DNA from: Tupaia tana
Lineage: Eukaryota; Chordata; Mammalia; Scandentia; Tupaiidae
NCBI GenBank assembly: GCA_026018925.1
Contig: JAKSZU010000009.1
Coordinates: 76,666,041 to 76,730,040, forward strand
Direction of reading: 5' to 3'
DNA: 64,000 bases
Shown: positions 33,650-45,803 of the stretch, piece after piece
How positions within the stretch are numbered: the first letter of the stretch is position 1
How the letters are laid out: each line of letters starts with the position of its first letter
The notes under the pieces: generated by a model
What the model was told of the DNA's origin: nothing
The model's input: the letters and a program-made list of their open reading frames with translations, nothing else
The model's database searches: none
Translations under genes and position numbers: made by a program

Positions 33650-34990
33650 TTTGTCTGCATTATTATTATTTTTTTTGAGAGGAATAATGTTTGTCTAATA
33701 GGATAGTGATTTCTAAGTAACTTGACATTTCTCTCTTGCCATTTTAGAATCTTATCTTTGTCTAATTTTGACCAATCTAGCTGTGGAGTGCTGTGGAGAG
33801 GATCTTCTTACGATGATTCTATTTGGAGTTTTGTATTTCTTGAGTTTGGATGTCTGAATGTTTCCTTAGATTAGGAAAGTGTTCTGCAAGTGTTTCATGG
33901 AATAGTTCTTTTATGCCCTTGTTCAATTCTTTACCTTTTGGAATACCAATTATTTGGATATTTGGGTTTTTAATGGTGTCTAGATTTCATGTCCATTGCC
34001 CCCCCCCCCTTTTTTACATTCTTTTTTTTTTTCTAAGTGAGGTGTTTTTTTCTTTCAGATCAGACATTCTATTTTTTTGCATGGCCTAATCTTCTATTAA
34101 TACTTTTGAGGGAGGTATTCATTTTCTGTATTACTGTTATGTTTATAAGTTCTGTCTGATTCTTTTTTATGGTGTCTATTTCCTCCTTCAAGTCATGGAA
34201 AGACTTCATCTCCTAGAGTTGATTCTTATTTTTCTTGCATTTCATTCAGTTCTGTAACTATGCATATTATTAATTCTTTTTCTGACATTTAGATAAATTA
34301 TACTGTGTTGTTTATGGTTGATGAAGTATTGTTTTATTTCCTTGAGGAAGAGATTTTGTTTTGTTTTGTTTTTCTTCATATTTCTTGTGCCCATGTTCTG
34401 ATTTCAGGTCATCTGATGAATTATATACTTTTTCCTATTTTTGTGGTGTTCATTTCTGCAATGTCAGGAGGAGGAAAAGCTCTAATTTTCAGGCATGTTC
34501 TGTTCCAATCAGAGAAGGGTGTACGTAGTCAGTTTTAGGTATTGGTTCCTTTCCCTGTTTCTTGGAAACAGATGCACTTGGGTCTTAGCTGGAGAGATTC
34601 TACTGGAGGAGGAAGTAGAGTCATGGGAAAGGGTAGTCTAAGATGAACCTGGAGTGGGCAGAGGGCAACAAGAGGTCTGAGGTGTTGTCCCTTTGTGTTC
34701 AGTCCATCTCACTCACGGCCACTGGGCCCTGCATCATGGTAAATACTTGTGGGATTAATGGCTTAGGAGAGGGCAGTCCAAAATGCACCTAAGACAGGAA
34801 GAAGGGAGCAAGATATTTGAGAGTTGGTCCCTTTGCACTCAGTCTGTCTCACTAGCTGCTGTTAGTTCCTGCACCATGGCAAAGACTTGGGGGCTTAATG
34901 GCAAAGGATAACAGAGGAGGCCATCTTAGATGCACATTGTGGGAGCAGAAGGCAACAAGAGGTTGGAGGTGTGGTCCCTTTTGTGCTCAG
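33650..34990 (-). mobile_element. Right half of the interrupted L1: ORF1 and 5'UTR
   Basis: Continuation of the ORF1 begun at 26316-26550. It runs through the middle domain and coiled-coil coding region (33700-34290) and then the 5'UTR (34300-34990). No open frame of note. Confidence 0.8.
34540..34990 (-). promoter_or_regulatory. L1 5'UTR with ~143-bp tandem units
   Basis: The block TCCCTTTG/TCCCTTTTG recurs at 34688, 34828 and 34975 (spacings 140 and 147 bp). Repeated companions are CATCATGGTAAA / CACCATGGCAAA and GGGCAACAAGAGG-like blocks. These units differ from those of neighbouring L1s. Confidence 0.7.
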
Positions 34991-35066
34991 TATATTTTAC
35001 GGATCAGTTGAGAAAACTATTTGGACAGTTTATTGAAAGTATAGAGAAATACAATTCATTTTTTAT

Positions 35067-35355
35067 TTATTTTTATTTTTTTATTTTTTTATTTTTTTTT
35101 TGGAGAGGTTTTTCGCTATAGGGCGTGTGCGCTCGCCGGACAGACAGAGAGAGACAGAGAGACAGAAAGCGAGAAATCACCCCCCAGGGGGGATGGTCAC
35201 GCCGCAATCCCTTCTCCTCCATTCTCCTCTCGGGATCTTGGGCACGCACGCACACGCGCCCGGCGTGAGTTGTAAGCCACCAGGTCCGAGACGCGAACTG
35301 CGGTCGACTACGTGGGAGTCCAGCGACATAGCCATTACGCTAACTGCCGGTTCCC
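35067..35355 (-). mobile_element. Young tRNA-derived SINE, subtype a
   Basis: Reverse copy. Perfect 17-bp duplication TACAATTCATTTTTTAT at 35050-35066 and 35356-35372. Confidence 0.95.
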
Positions 35356-35399
35356 TACAATTCATTTTTTATATTGGCTTCATATCCTCCATTTTAATG

Positions 35400-36530
35400 A
35401 ACTTATCACTTAATAATTTTTAGTGGATTTCTTGGGAATTTTTATATATAGGTTGTGTCATATGCAAAGGAGAAAATATTATTTATTTTCTTTTCAATAT
35501 AGATGTATTTTATTTTATTTCATTGCCACTTGTACTGCGTAAACTTAAAATATGATGTCAAATAAAAGTTATGAAGGCAAATAAATATTCTTTGCTTGTT
35601 CTGAATCTTATGGACAGTGCCTTTGGTCTTTTCCAATTAAGTAAAGTGTTACTTATGGGTTTTTTAAGGATGCCTTTAATCGAGATATGGAAGTATCTTT
35701 CTGTTTATAGTGAGTTGAGTGGTTTTTTAAATCGTAAAAACACTCAAATTTGTTAAATTATTTTTCTGTATCTATTGAAGTGCTCTTATGTTTGTCATTT
35801 AGTATTCTGTCAATATGATATATTGTATTGATTTAATGTGAGATAATATTCATGGGATAATTTCCACTTGGTCATAGTACATAATTCATTTTACATATTG
35901 TTGGACTCTTTTTCTTAGTACTTTTTTGCTTGTTTTAATATTTTTAAAGTTTATTTCTTCCAGGAGAAAAAGAGAAAGATCTTTCTAACAGGTTTTCCAT
36001 GCCACAATTCACACCCAGCTCCTGACAGTCAGGATTATGAACATATGTGCATACCCAGTGTTTACAAAGAGACCTTGGGACATAAACTTGGAAACTTGTC
36101 ATGTAGCTTCAGCATCACAGAACACTGTGTCACTGTTGAGCCACCATAGCTAGACTTCAGAGATTTTATATTTGTATTCATAACAATAGTTCATTTTTGT
36201 GATGCCTTTGTCAGATTTTGGTATTAAAATACTATCAACCTGATAGAAAAAGTTATTTAGTATTTCTTCCTTTTCCAAATATTTTTAGAAGTGTTTATGA
36301 AAAATTGGTATTAATATTTCCTTTTATATTTAGTAGAATTAGTCGAACATTTGAACCATATGGATCAGTGTTTCATAAATATTTTCTTCTTTTACATGGC
36401 TATTTATTATAAATCTATTTATTTTTTCTATTTATTCTTGAGTTACCATTAGTAGGTTTTGCCTTTCTAGAAATATGTGTATTTTATTTGTTTGTTATCT
36501 AATTTATTTGTATACAATGGATCATGGTGT
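35400..36530 (-). mobile_element. Ancient L1 ORF2 (reverse transcriptase part)
   Basis: Strongly diverged minus-strand L1. The order of AT-rich blocks follows the reverse-transcriptase region of the younger L1s (35470-35900, then 36180-36480). A foreign patch at 35935-36165 (CAGGAGAAAAAGAGAAAGATC... with a tRNA-like end) may be an old SINE. Confidence 0.6.
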
Positions 36531-36867
36531 TCTTTTATAATCCTTTATTTTTTACACTATCTGTCCTATGGATTATGTGCATCCAATATTTATTTATTTA
36601 CTTATTTACAATATAAAATAAAAATCAAAGATATAAACATACCCATAATTTTTAACATTTAACAATACATTATAATGTGCACATTCAATATTCATTCAAC
36701 TATTATTTTTTTTGGAAATATATATTGAATTGATAATAGCCTTTTATACTCTGCTATGCTACATCATTATAGATCCTTTGCACTTTTATACATTCATTCT
36801 TGTGTCTTTTTAAAGTTTTTAAAATAATTATTTTATTTAACTTTATTTAATATTAGCATTATTTAAT

Positions 36868-36994
36868 TTGACCAGAGAGTGATAGAGAGAGATAGAAGGA
36901 AAGTGAGAAAGCAAGCCACCAGGTACAGGACTTGAACCATGGTTGGCCAGGTGAGAATCCAGCTCCTTTAACCACCATGCCACCTGCCAATGCC
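36868..36994 (-). mobile_element. Short-form tRNA-derived SINE (~127 bp)
   Basis: Sense strand: tRNA-like head with GTTCAAGTCCTG, GTGGCTTGC, then directly the CT-rich segment. The roughly 100-bp centre (ACGCCGGGCG... to the G/C hairpin) found in the long SINEs is absent. A second short copy lies at 53457-53600. Confidence 0.8.
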
Positions 36995-37211
36995 ATCCTT
37001 TTGTCTTTTAATCTTTCTCTCCCAAACCCCCACCTACCCACCTCCATGAAGCTTCTAATATCTACTATCATTCTCTTTACTTCTAAGAAATTGAGTCCTT
37101 TAGCTTGTACTAAAGAGTAAGAACATTCAGTATATGAAAAGTGGGTATATACAGTATTAGCCTTTCGTAGCTTGACTTATTCCTTGTAGAATGTATGTAT
37201 CCCATATCTTC

Positions 37212-37465
37212 TCTTTTTTTGGAGAAATTTTTTACTATAAGGTATGTGTGCTCACTGAAGAGATGGAGATGGAGAGAAAGTGAGATATAACCCCCCAGGG
37301 GGGATGGTCACATCACAATCCTTTCTCCTCCATTCTCCTCTTGAGACTTTGGGTATGCTTGCACATGTGCCTGGCATGGGTTTTAAGTCACCAGGTCTAA
37401 GACTTGAAGTGTGGTTGGCCAAGTGAAAGTCCAGCATCTTAACCATCAGGCTACCTGCTAGCCCT
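37212..37465 (-). mobile_element. Older tRNA-derived SINE
   Basis: Full-length reverse copy with diverged boxes. It retains the CCCCCCAGGGGGG hairpin segment and the CT-rich tail. Confidence 0.85.
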
Positions 37466-37667
37466 GTCATATTTCTTTTTATCTGCCTAGTTGCTGGCGA
37501 CTTAAGTTGATTCCATGCCTTAGCTACTGTGAACAAAGCTGCAATAAATATGGATGTGTAAATGTGTCTCTGGTAGAGTGATTTTTCTGTCTTCTGGGTA
37601 TATACTCAAAAGTGGAATTTCTGGGTCAAAAAGTTCTACCTTTAGAGTTTTTTAATTGCCAAAAGTC

Positions 37668-37900
37668 ATATGTGTTTACCAGAGATGAACAGAGAGAAAG
37701 AGGGGAGAGGGAGAAAACATCTTTCAATAGGGCATAGTCATATTCCAATCACTTCTCTATTTATTCATTCTGTCAGGAATTTGGGCATGCTGCACATATG
37801 CCTGACATTTTTTTTTAAAACAGCTGGAGCCAAGACTTAAGCCATGCTCAACCATGTGGGATCTGGCTCCCTTTACCACTAGGCCACAGAGTGGGCCTAT
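37668..37900 (-). mobile_element. Older tRNA-derived SINE
   Basis: Reverse copy, strongly diverged. The GA-rich segment (reverse of the CT tail), the TTGGGCATGC block and the tRNA-like end near GGCCACAGAGTGGGCC are visible. Confidence 0.75.
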
Positions 37901-38008
37901 TTTTAGATTTTTGTAGAATGTGCATCATTTTTCTATAGTGGATATATTAGTTTATATTCCTAGTAGCAGTGCATGAGTGATCGCTTTTTGCCAACTTTGT
38001 CAACACTT

Positions 38009-38011
<3 letters not shown>

Positions 38012-38051
<40 letters not shown>

Positions 38052-38064
38052 TGTTTGTTTGTTT
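38012..38064. repeat. (TA)n then (TTTG)n microsatellite
   Basis: (TA)18 at 38012-38047 followed by TTTG repeats; formed at the target site and A tail of the young L1. Confidence 0.95.
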
Positions 38065-38477
38065 TTATTTTTATTATCATCATAATCTTCTTTATATTAC
38101 ATTGGATTAGATATAATTTTACAGTGTATTACAATGCTTTTTCAAAAGGGAATGCCATGCATGTCAGTCAATACAGAGACATTAATCTCCCCACTTAATC
38201 ATTCATCATCTTTTCTATGTTTTCCCAATCATTATTATTATTATTCTAATTATTTTTGAAAACAGTCAATCACTATTTCTCATTTTGCTTGTAAAAAGAC
38301 TTTACCCATCATGAAATACTTCTCAGACCAATCCAGTTGAGAGTACTATACATGTCATCATCAACAGGTAATAAGTCATATCTGTTTCTCACTAACGTCT
38401 TGCCTCTCTATTGTTCTCTTGCTATCTTTCTCTATCCTCTTCTCCTTACCCCCCCATTCCACACTGTCCTATTCTCG

Positions 38478-41400
38478 TTAAGTACTTTCACTGCTTTTAT
38501 GTCCTCCAATTTTTTGCTCTCTACCATAGAGTGCGGGTAGTCGGTATATATTGAGTGGATACATACAATATCTTTCTTTCATAGCCTGGCTTACTTCACT
38601 CAGCAATAGATCCCCCATATCTGACCACTTTCTATCAAATGCCAGGCTCTTGTTATTTTTTATGGCTGAGTAGTATTCCATAGAGTATATATACCACACT
38701 TTTCCAATCCATTTATCAATTTGTGGACATTTAGGTTGGTTCAATGTCTTGGAAAATGTGAATAATGCTGCAATAAACATTGATGTGCAAGCACTTTTCT
38801 GACTGAGTGTTCTCCTGTCTTTTGGGTAAATACCCAGAAGTGGGATTGCTGGGTCAAGTGGTAGTTCTATTTGTAGATCTTTGAAGAACCTCCATATTGT
38901 TCTCCACAGTGGTTGAACTAGTTTACATTCCCACCAACAGTGTAGGAGGGCTCCCTTTTCACCACATCCCCGCCAAACTTATCACTTTTTATGTTCTCTT
39001 TGCCATTCTAACAGGGGTTAGGTGGTATCTCATTGTGGTTTTTATCTGCATCTCCCTTATGATGAGGGATGTTGAGCATTTCCTCATATGATTTTTGGCT
39101 GTTCGTATGTCTTCCTTAGAGAGATTTTTGTTCAGCTCATTTTCCCATCTTTTAATTGGGTTAATCATTTTTTTTCACATAAGGCACTTGAGTTCCCTGT
39201 GTATTCTGGTTATCAGTCCCTTGTCTGAGGTATATTTAACAAAGATATTTTCCCATTCTGAGGGTTGTCGGTTCACACTTGTTACTGTGTCTTTTGCTGT
39301 GCAGAAACTTCTTAGTCTAATATAGTCCCACTTGTCTATTTTAGGGATTATTGCCTGTGCTTTGGGGGTCTTATTTAAGAAGTCTTTGCCTACTCCAATG
39401 TCTCCCAGAGTTTCCCCAGCATTTTCCACCAGTAGTTTTATTGTTTGAGGTCTTAGGTTCAGATCTTTGATCCATTTTGAGTTGATTGTTGTTAATGGTG
39501 AAAGATGGGGATTCAGTTTCATCTTCTGCAGGTGGATACCCAGTTTTTCCAGCACCATTTACTAAAGAGGTTTTCCTTTTTCCAATGGATTGACTGATAT
39601 CCTTTGTCAAAGATCAGTTGGCTGTAAGCTTTGGGGGTTATTTCTGGGGTCTCTATTCCATTCCATTGGTCCACTTGTCTGTTTTTATGCCAATACCATG
39701 CTGTTTTGATGACCACAGCTTTATAGTATATCTTGGGATCAGGGAGTGAGTGATATGCCTCCTACTCCATTCTTCTTGCGCAGGATTGCTTTTGCAATAC
39801 GAGGTCTTTTATGATTTTAGACAAATTCTATAATTGTCTTTTCTAGATCTGTGAAGAATATTTCTGGTATTTTGATTGGAATTGCATTAAACGTGTAGAT
39901 TAATTTGGGTAGAATTTCCATTTTGATTATGTTAATTCTTCCAATCCAGGAGCATGGGATGTCCTTCCACTTTTTAATGTCAATTTCAATATCTTTTTTA
40001 AGATTTTCATAGTTTTCTTTATAAAGGTCTTTAACTTTCTTAGTTAGGTTTATCCCTAGGTATCTTATACATCTTGTGGCTACAGTGAAAAGGATTCCTT
40101 TCTTCAGCTTGGCTTCGTTCAACTTGTTGTTCATGCATAGAAATGCTACAGATTTTTGGATATTGATTTTGTATCCTGCCACCTTACTGTATTCACTCAT
40201 TACTTCAAGAAGTTTTTTCATGGATACCTTTGGGTCTTCTAAGTATACCATCATGTCATCTGCAAATAGAGATATTTTCAACTCTTCTTTGCCTATTCAA
40301 ATGCCTTTAATAATGTTCTCTTCTCTGATTGCAATAGCTAAGACTTCCAGTACTATATTTAAGAGCAGTGGAGAAAGTGGGCAGCCTTGCCTAGTACCTG
40401 CTTTCAGAGGAAAAGCTTTCAGCTTTTCTCCATTCAGGATAATATTAGCTGTAGGTTTTTCATAGATTGCTTTTATTGTGTTCAGAAATGACCCTTCTAT
40501 ATCAATTTTACTGAGAGTCTTAATCATAAAAGGATGTTGTATTTTGTCAAATCCTTTCTCCGCATCAATTGAGATGATCATATGGTTTTTATCTTTCTTT
40601 CTGTTAATGTGGTGTATTACATTTATGGTCTTCCGTATATTGAACCACCCTTGCATCCCTGGTATAAAGCCTACCTGGTCGTGATGAATGATCTTTGTTA
40701 TATGTTGTTGGGTACGATTTTGAGTATCTTGTTGAGAATTTTTGCATCTATATTCATTAATGATATTGGTCTATAGTTTTCCTTTTCTGTCATGTCCTTT
40801 TCTGTTTTGGGGATGAGGATGATGGAGGCTTCATAAAATGAATTTGGAAGGTTTCCTTCCTTTTGAATCTTTAGAAATAATTTGAGTAGGATAGGGGTTA
40901 ACTCTTCCTTAAAAGTTTTGTAGAATTCACAAGTGAAGCCATCTGGACCTGGGCTTTTCTTTGTTGGGAGGTTATTTATTACTGATTCAATCTCCTGGCT
41001 TGTTATGTATCTATTCAGGTTCTCTATGTCCTCCTGATCCAATCTTGGTAGATTATATGCATCCAGGAATTTGTCCATCTCCTCCAAGTTATCTTGTTTG
41101 TTGGCATATAGTCGCTCACAGTATCCTCTAATGATATTCTGTATTTCTGCTATGTCTGTAGTAATATTGCCTGTTTCATCACATATTTGATTAATCTGGT
41201 TTCTTTCTTTCTTCTTCTTGATCAGTCTAACCAATGGTGTGTCAATCTTGTTAATCTTTTCAAAGAACCAGCTTTTGCTTTCATTTATTTTCTGTATGGT
41301 TCGTTTATTTTCTATTTCATTTATTTCTGCTCAAACCTTTAATATTTCTTTTCGCCTGGCATTTTGGGAGTTTGTTTGTTGTTGTTCTTCCAATTCTCTG

Positions 41401-42376
41401 AGGCATGATGATAAGTTATCTATTTGCCATCTTTCCATCCTTTTCTTATGTGCGCTAATTGCTATGAATTCCCCTCTTATGACTGCTTTGCTGTGCCCCT
41501 TAGATTCTGGACACTTGTGTACTAATTATCATTTGTTTCCATAAATTGCTTTATTTCAGCCTTAATTTCTTCAGTAGTGAAGAAGTCATTCAGAAGTAGG
41601 TTGTTCAGTTTCCATGTGTTCATGTATTTTCGGGGTTGTTTCTTGAAATTAATCTTGAGTTTAATTCCATCATGTTCAGAGAAGATGCTGGATACAGTTT
41701 CTATGCCTTTGAATTTGTAAAGGCTTGATTTGTGTCCTAACATATGATCAATCTTTGAAAAGGTTCCATGCCGGGGTGAAAAAAATGTATATGTTGTTGA
41801 TGTAGGGTGGAAAGTTCTATAGATAACTGTCAAGCCCATTCGACTTATAGTATCATTTAAGTCCTGTATCTCTCTATTTATTTTCTGTTTAGAAGATCTG
41901 TCTATAGGAGATAATGGGGTGTTGAGATCTCCAACAATTATAGTATTTCTCCCTATCTCTCCTTTTAGCTCTAGCAGTCTTTCCTTCACATATTTAGGTG
42001 CACCTGAGTTGGGTGCATCAATATTTATAAGGATTATATCTTCTTGTTGGATTACTCCATTTACTATTATATCATGCCCTTCTTTGTCTCTTCTTACAGT
42101 CTTTGTCTTGAAATATATTTTGTCTGAGATCAATATCGCTACTCCAGCCTTGTTTTTTTGATTTCCATTTGCATGAAATATCTTTTTCCAGCCCTTTACT
42201 TTTAGTCTATGTCTGTCTTTATCCATAAGGTGAGTTTCTTTTAGGCAACAGATAGAGGGTTTCTGTTTTCTTATCCATTCAGCCAGTCTATGTCTCTTAA
42301 CTGGAGAATTTAATCCATTGACATTCAATGTAATTATCGATATTTCCATACCTGATCCTATCATTAAGTGAGTCAT
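38478..42376 (-). pseudogene. L1 ORF2 (endonuclease and reverse transcriptase), broken
   Basis: About 3.9 kb, the family's usual length. Residues 1-284 are open (42376-41522) and hold the endonuclease: LNVNGLNSPVKRHRL, LKETHLMD, NTIIVGDLNTPLSP and SKIDHMLGHKSSL are visible. A TAG at 41522 and a nearby frameshift follow. The reverse transcriptase is readable in pieces: 41234-40698 ([33 protein letters not shown]), 40656-40297 ([26 protein letters not shown]) and 40281-39817, which carries the catalytic FADD motif. The C-terminal region ends at 38780-38478. It cannot make a full protein. Confidence 0.92.
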
Positions 42377-42420
42377 TTTCTTGGTTGCTTTTTTTCTCCT
42401 GTAACTGTCTGTCTGATTTC

Positions 42421-43389
42421 TTAGTTTTCCTGGTTTAGTACTCCCTTCAGAACCTCTTGAAGAGCTGGTCTGGAGTTGGTAAATTCCTTCAAATTTTGTT
42501 TATTTGAGAATGTTTTTATCTTTTTTTCCCATATGAAAGATAATTTTGTTGGGTATAGTATTCTTGGTTAAAATTGTTTTTCATTCAACACTTTGACTAT
42601 GCTTCCCCATTCTTTCCTTGCCTGCATTGTTTCCGCCGATAGATCCGATGTAAGCCTGATAGGGTGACCTTTGTAAGTAACTTGATGTTTCCTTCTTGCC
42701 AACTTTAGTATCTTGTCTTTGTCTGTTGTTTTCGTCATTCTGGCTATGATGTGCCTTGGAGATGATCTTCTTGGGTTGATTCCACCTGGGGTCCTATGTA
42801 TTTCTTGGGTATGGATATTTGAATGCCTTTCTAGGTTTGGAAAGTTTTCTTCCAGGATTTCATGGAATAAATTATCTAGGCCCTTATTATTTTCTTCCTC
42901 TTCTGGAATACCAATTATCCGGATGTTGGGGTGCTTGATGGCATCGAGTATTCCACATATGTTGTCCACACTTCTCATGGTTGTTTTCTCAATCTTCTTG
43001 ATACTTTTTTCTAGGTCAGATATTTTGTCTTCTACATTAGAGATTCGATCTTCTGCCTGGTCTAACCTACTTCTAATACTTTCAAGGGAGGTTTTGATTT
43101 CCTGTATCACATTCTTCAGCCCTAGATTTTCAATCTGGTTCTTGTTTAAGGTATCCATTTCTTCTTTCAAGTCATTAAAGGACTTCCTCATCTCCTGAAG
43201 CTCCTTGTCTCTTTTCTCTTCCATCTCAGTTAGTTTCTTCACTACAAATATTCTGAATTCCTTATCAGACATGTCCACGACGTCCATTGTATTGACTGTG
43301 GGTGATGTAGGCTTGTTGACTTCCCTTGAGCGAGAGGCCTTTTGTTGGTTGCTCATATTTCTTGAGCCTCTGCAATTGTTTCTGGTCAT
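42421..43389 (-). pseudogene. L1 ORF1, intact except one stop codon
   Basis: RNA-binding, trimer-forming L1 protein. In-frame Met codons at 43389 and at 43356 (MSNQQK); the second resembles the start in the other copies. Coiled coil spans about residues 50-140 (LTEMEEKRDKELQEMRKSFNDL, LDQAEDRISNVEDKISDLEKSIKKIEKT). The middle RNA-recognition-like domain follows (HPNIRIIGIPEEEENNKGLDNLFHEIL), then the C-terminal domain (HQVTYKGHPIRLTSDLSAETMQARKEW). A TAA at 42568-42570 stops translation after residue 273. The same frame then stays open to the family-typical end (GVLNQEN) at 42421, for 322 codons in total. Only one break was found; a truncated 273-residue protein is conceivable. Confidence 0.9.
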
Positions 43390-43933
43390 CAGGTACTCTA
43401 TATGTTGCTTCCTAACTTATTTAAGGTAACTCTGAGTGTTAAAAGTTGTACAGGAATAGAAATTTGATGATTTCTCTTATGGTTGGCCTACCTGTTGCTC
43501 ACAATTACCATTAATTGTTGCAACTAGTCCTGGATGGCGCAAGATCCTCCCTGTTTCTAAGGAGTGGTGAGTCTCCAACTGACCTAATAAGCAACACCTC
43601 AAGAGCAAAGAATAATGAAAAAAGGAAATCGTGTGGCGCGCAAAGCGCGCAGTGCGCTATTTAAATAACCAATATTCAGAAAGTCCAAAGGCTAGTGGGA
43701 AAGGGCCAGAGGCTGAGTGACAGGACCAGGTTAGTAGGGCCTACAGCCTCAGTCCTCCTGGTGTCTGGAACTGCTTGCCGGCTCGGTCCAGTTTCGCTGG
43801 TGGGATGGGGGGAGTTCGTCTTAAAGTCCCAGACAACCAACCTGCGGTCCAAGGAAGAGGAATGGCGGGGATGCGTGGAGGTTCAGAGGGGTTGGGCCTG
43901 CAGGCTCAGTCTGCCTGGTGTCTGGAACTGCTC
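43390..43933 (-). promoter_or_regulatory. 5'UTR of the youngest L1, with ~157-bp tandem units
   Basis: GGGCCTACAG...CTCAGTC at 43737 and GGGCCTGCAG...CTCAGTC at 43894 are 157 bp apart, each followed by GGTGTCTGGAACTGCT. Between these units and ORF1 lies a CG palindrome (GCGCGCAAAGCGCGC, 43636-43650), TATTTAAATA (43658-43667) and CCAAT (43669-43673). Confidence 0.75.
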
Positions 43934-43945
43934 GACATATATATT

Positions 43946-44640
43946 TTTTTAAATTTTATAATAGTCATTCTGCCTGGGATTAGGTGATATTTTGTTATAT
44001 TTTCAGGTTTAATTTCCATTGTAATAAGAGATGTTTACTATTTTTCTTATGCTTTTTAGCCATTCTTATATTTTGCTGTGAGAATTGTCTATTCAGATTG
44101 TTTCTTCAATTTTTAATTGGATTATTAGTTTTCTGTAGGCAAACTTTGAGTTTCTTACATATCCTGGTTATAAATCTCTCATCAGTAATATAGTTACATT
44201 TTTTTTTCTATCATTCTGTGGGTTGTCTTTGTCTATTGTTTAATTGTACAAAAGCTTTTTTAGTTTGATATAATTCCAGTTGTCCATTTTTGCTGTTGTT
44301 GCTCAGTTTTTGGTATCTTATTTACAAAATTATATTTTTATAAGGTCACTTGTAAAATTCCTTTTTTATTTTTGATTATAGTAATTTGAGTCTTAATTAT
44401 TTTTTTATCTAAATAAAAGTTTGTCAATATTATTGATACTGTAAAAGAAACAAATTTTAGTTTTGTTTATTCTCTGATTTTTTATTCTATATTTTATTGA
44501 TTTTAACTTTTATCTTATTATTTTCTTCCTTCTGTTTTCTTGGGATTTAGTTTGCTCTTTTCCTAGCGTGTTAAAACCAAATGTTAAGTAATTGATTTTA
44601 GATATTATTCTTTACTTAATATCAAAATTACTGCTCTGCC
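43946..44640 (-). mobile_element. Ancient L1, right side of the nested block
   Basis: Continues the old ORF2 sequence broken at 38010. AT-rich and strongly diverged. Further likely pieces of the same old L1 lie at 46830-47240. Confidence 0.6.
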
Positions 44641-44705
44641 AGACCATAGGAAGTCATATATCACATGCCTGACCACCGTTCAACTCTCAGCCCCAGCAAC
44701 TTTAA
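44640..44705 (+). mobile_element. Old SINE, 5' part (split by L1)
   Basis: tRNA-like head and B-box-like GTTCAACTCTC, ending ...AAAAACGTGCCAGG where an L1 is inserted. The 3' part resumes at 46656. Confidence 0.7.
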
Positions 44706-45523
44706 AAACGTGCCAGGATGATGAGCAATTTTTCATATGCCTTTTGGCTATATGTATGTCATCTTTGAAGAATGTCATCTTTGAAAGAACTCATTCTCTC
44801 ATCTTTTAATAAGGTTGATCATCTTTTTTGAGAACATCTGTTTGAGTTCCTTGTGTATTCTGGTTATCAGTCCTTTTTCTGATGCATAGTTTACAAAAAT
44901 ATTTTCCCATTCTGAGGGCTGTCCATTCACACTAATTACTGTGTATTTTGCCATGCAGAAACTTCTTAGTTTGATGTAATCCCACTTGTCTATTTTGAGT
45001 ATTATTGACTGTGCTTTGGAGGTCTTATTTAAGAAGTCTTTGCCTACCCCAATGTCTTCCAGAGTGTCCCCAATGTTTTCCAGGAGCAGTTTTATAGTTC
45101 GAGTTCTTAGATTTAGATCTTTGATCCACCTTGACTTGATTTTTGTCAAAGGTGAGAGGTAGGGGTTCAGATTAATCTTTCTGCAGGTGGAAATCCAGTT
45201 TTCCCAGCACTATTTGCTGAAGAGATTTTTCTTTGCTCACTGGATTGACTGGTACCTCTTGTCCAAAATCAGTTGACTCTATGTTTGGTAATTTATTTCT
45301 GGGGACTCTATTCTGTTCCATTGGTCCACATGTCTGTTTCTATGCCAGTACCATGTTTGTTTTGATTACCACAGCTTCGTAGTATATTTTTGGGTCAGGG
45401 AGTGAGATGCCACCCATTCCTTTCTTCTTGTGTAAGATTGCTTTGGCAATATGGGGTCTTTTATGATTCCAGACAAATTTTATGATTGTCTTTTCTAGAT
45501 CTGTGATCAAAACAACAATGTGA

Positions 45524-45803
45524 GGGGAACCAGCAGTTAGCGTAATGGCTATGTCGCTGGACTCCCACGTAGTCGACCGCGGTTCGCGTCTCAGACCCGG
45601 TGGCTTACAACTCACGCCGGGCGCGTGTGCGTGCGTGCCCAAGATCCCGAGAGGAGAATGGAGGAGAAGGGATTGTGGCATGACCATCCCCCCTGGGGGG
45701 TGATTTCTCGCTTTCTGTCTCTATGTCTCTCTCTGTCTGTCTGGCGAGCGCATGCGCCCTATAGCAAAAAAACCTCTCCAAAACAAAACAAAACAAAACA
45801 AAA

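Larger units (their letters stand above)
36995..38010 (-). mobile_element. Ancient L1 3' part, left side of a nested block
   Basis: Diverged minus-strand 3'UTR and ORF2 C-terminal sequence (about 36995-37210, 37466-37665, 37900-38010) interrupted by two old SINEs. The sequence continues at 43946 beyond the young L1. Confidence 0.65.
38020..43933 (-). mobile_element. Youngest full-length L1 of the window
   Basis: About 5.9 kb on the minus strand. 5'UTR 43933-43390, ORF1 43389/43356-42421, ORF2 42376-38478, then 3'UTR with T-rich reverse tail near 38050. Target-site duplication GACATATATAT at 38009-38019 and 43934-43944, inside an ancient L1 that continues on both sides. It has the longest surviving ORFs of any L1 here, which marks it as the most recent. 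Stops in both ORFs mean it cannot move itself. Confidence 0.93.

Noticed and set aside
40076-40465. Plus-strand frames of about 130-160 codons at 40076-40465 and 42713-43198
   Set aside because: They are antisense shadows of L1 ORF2 and ORF1.
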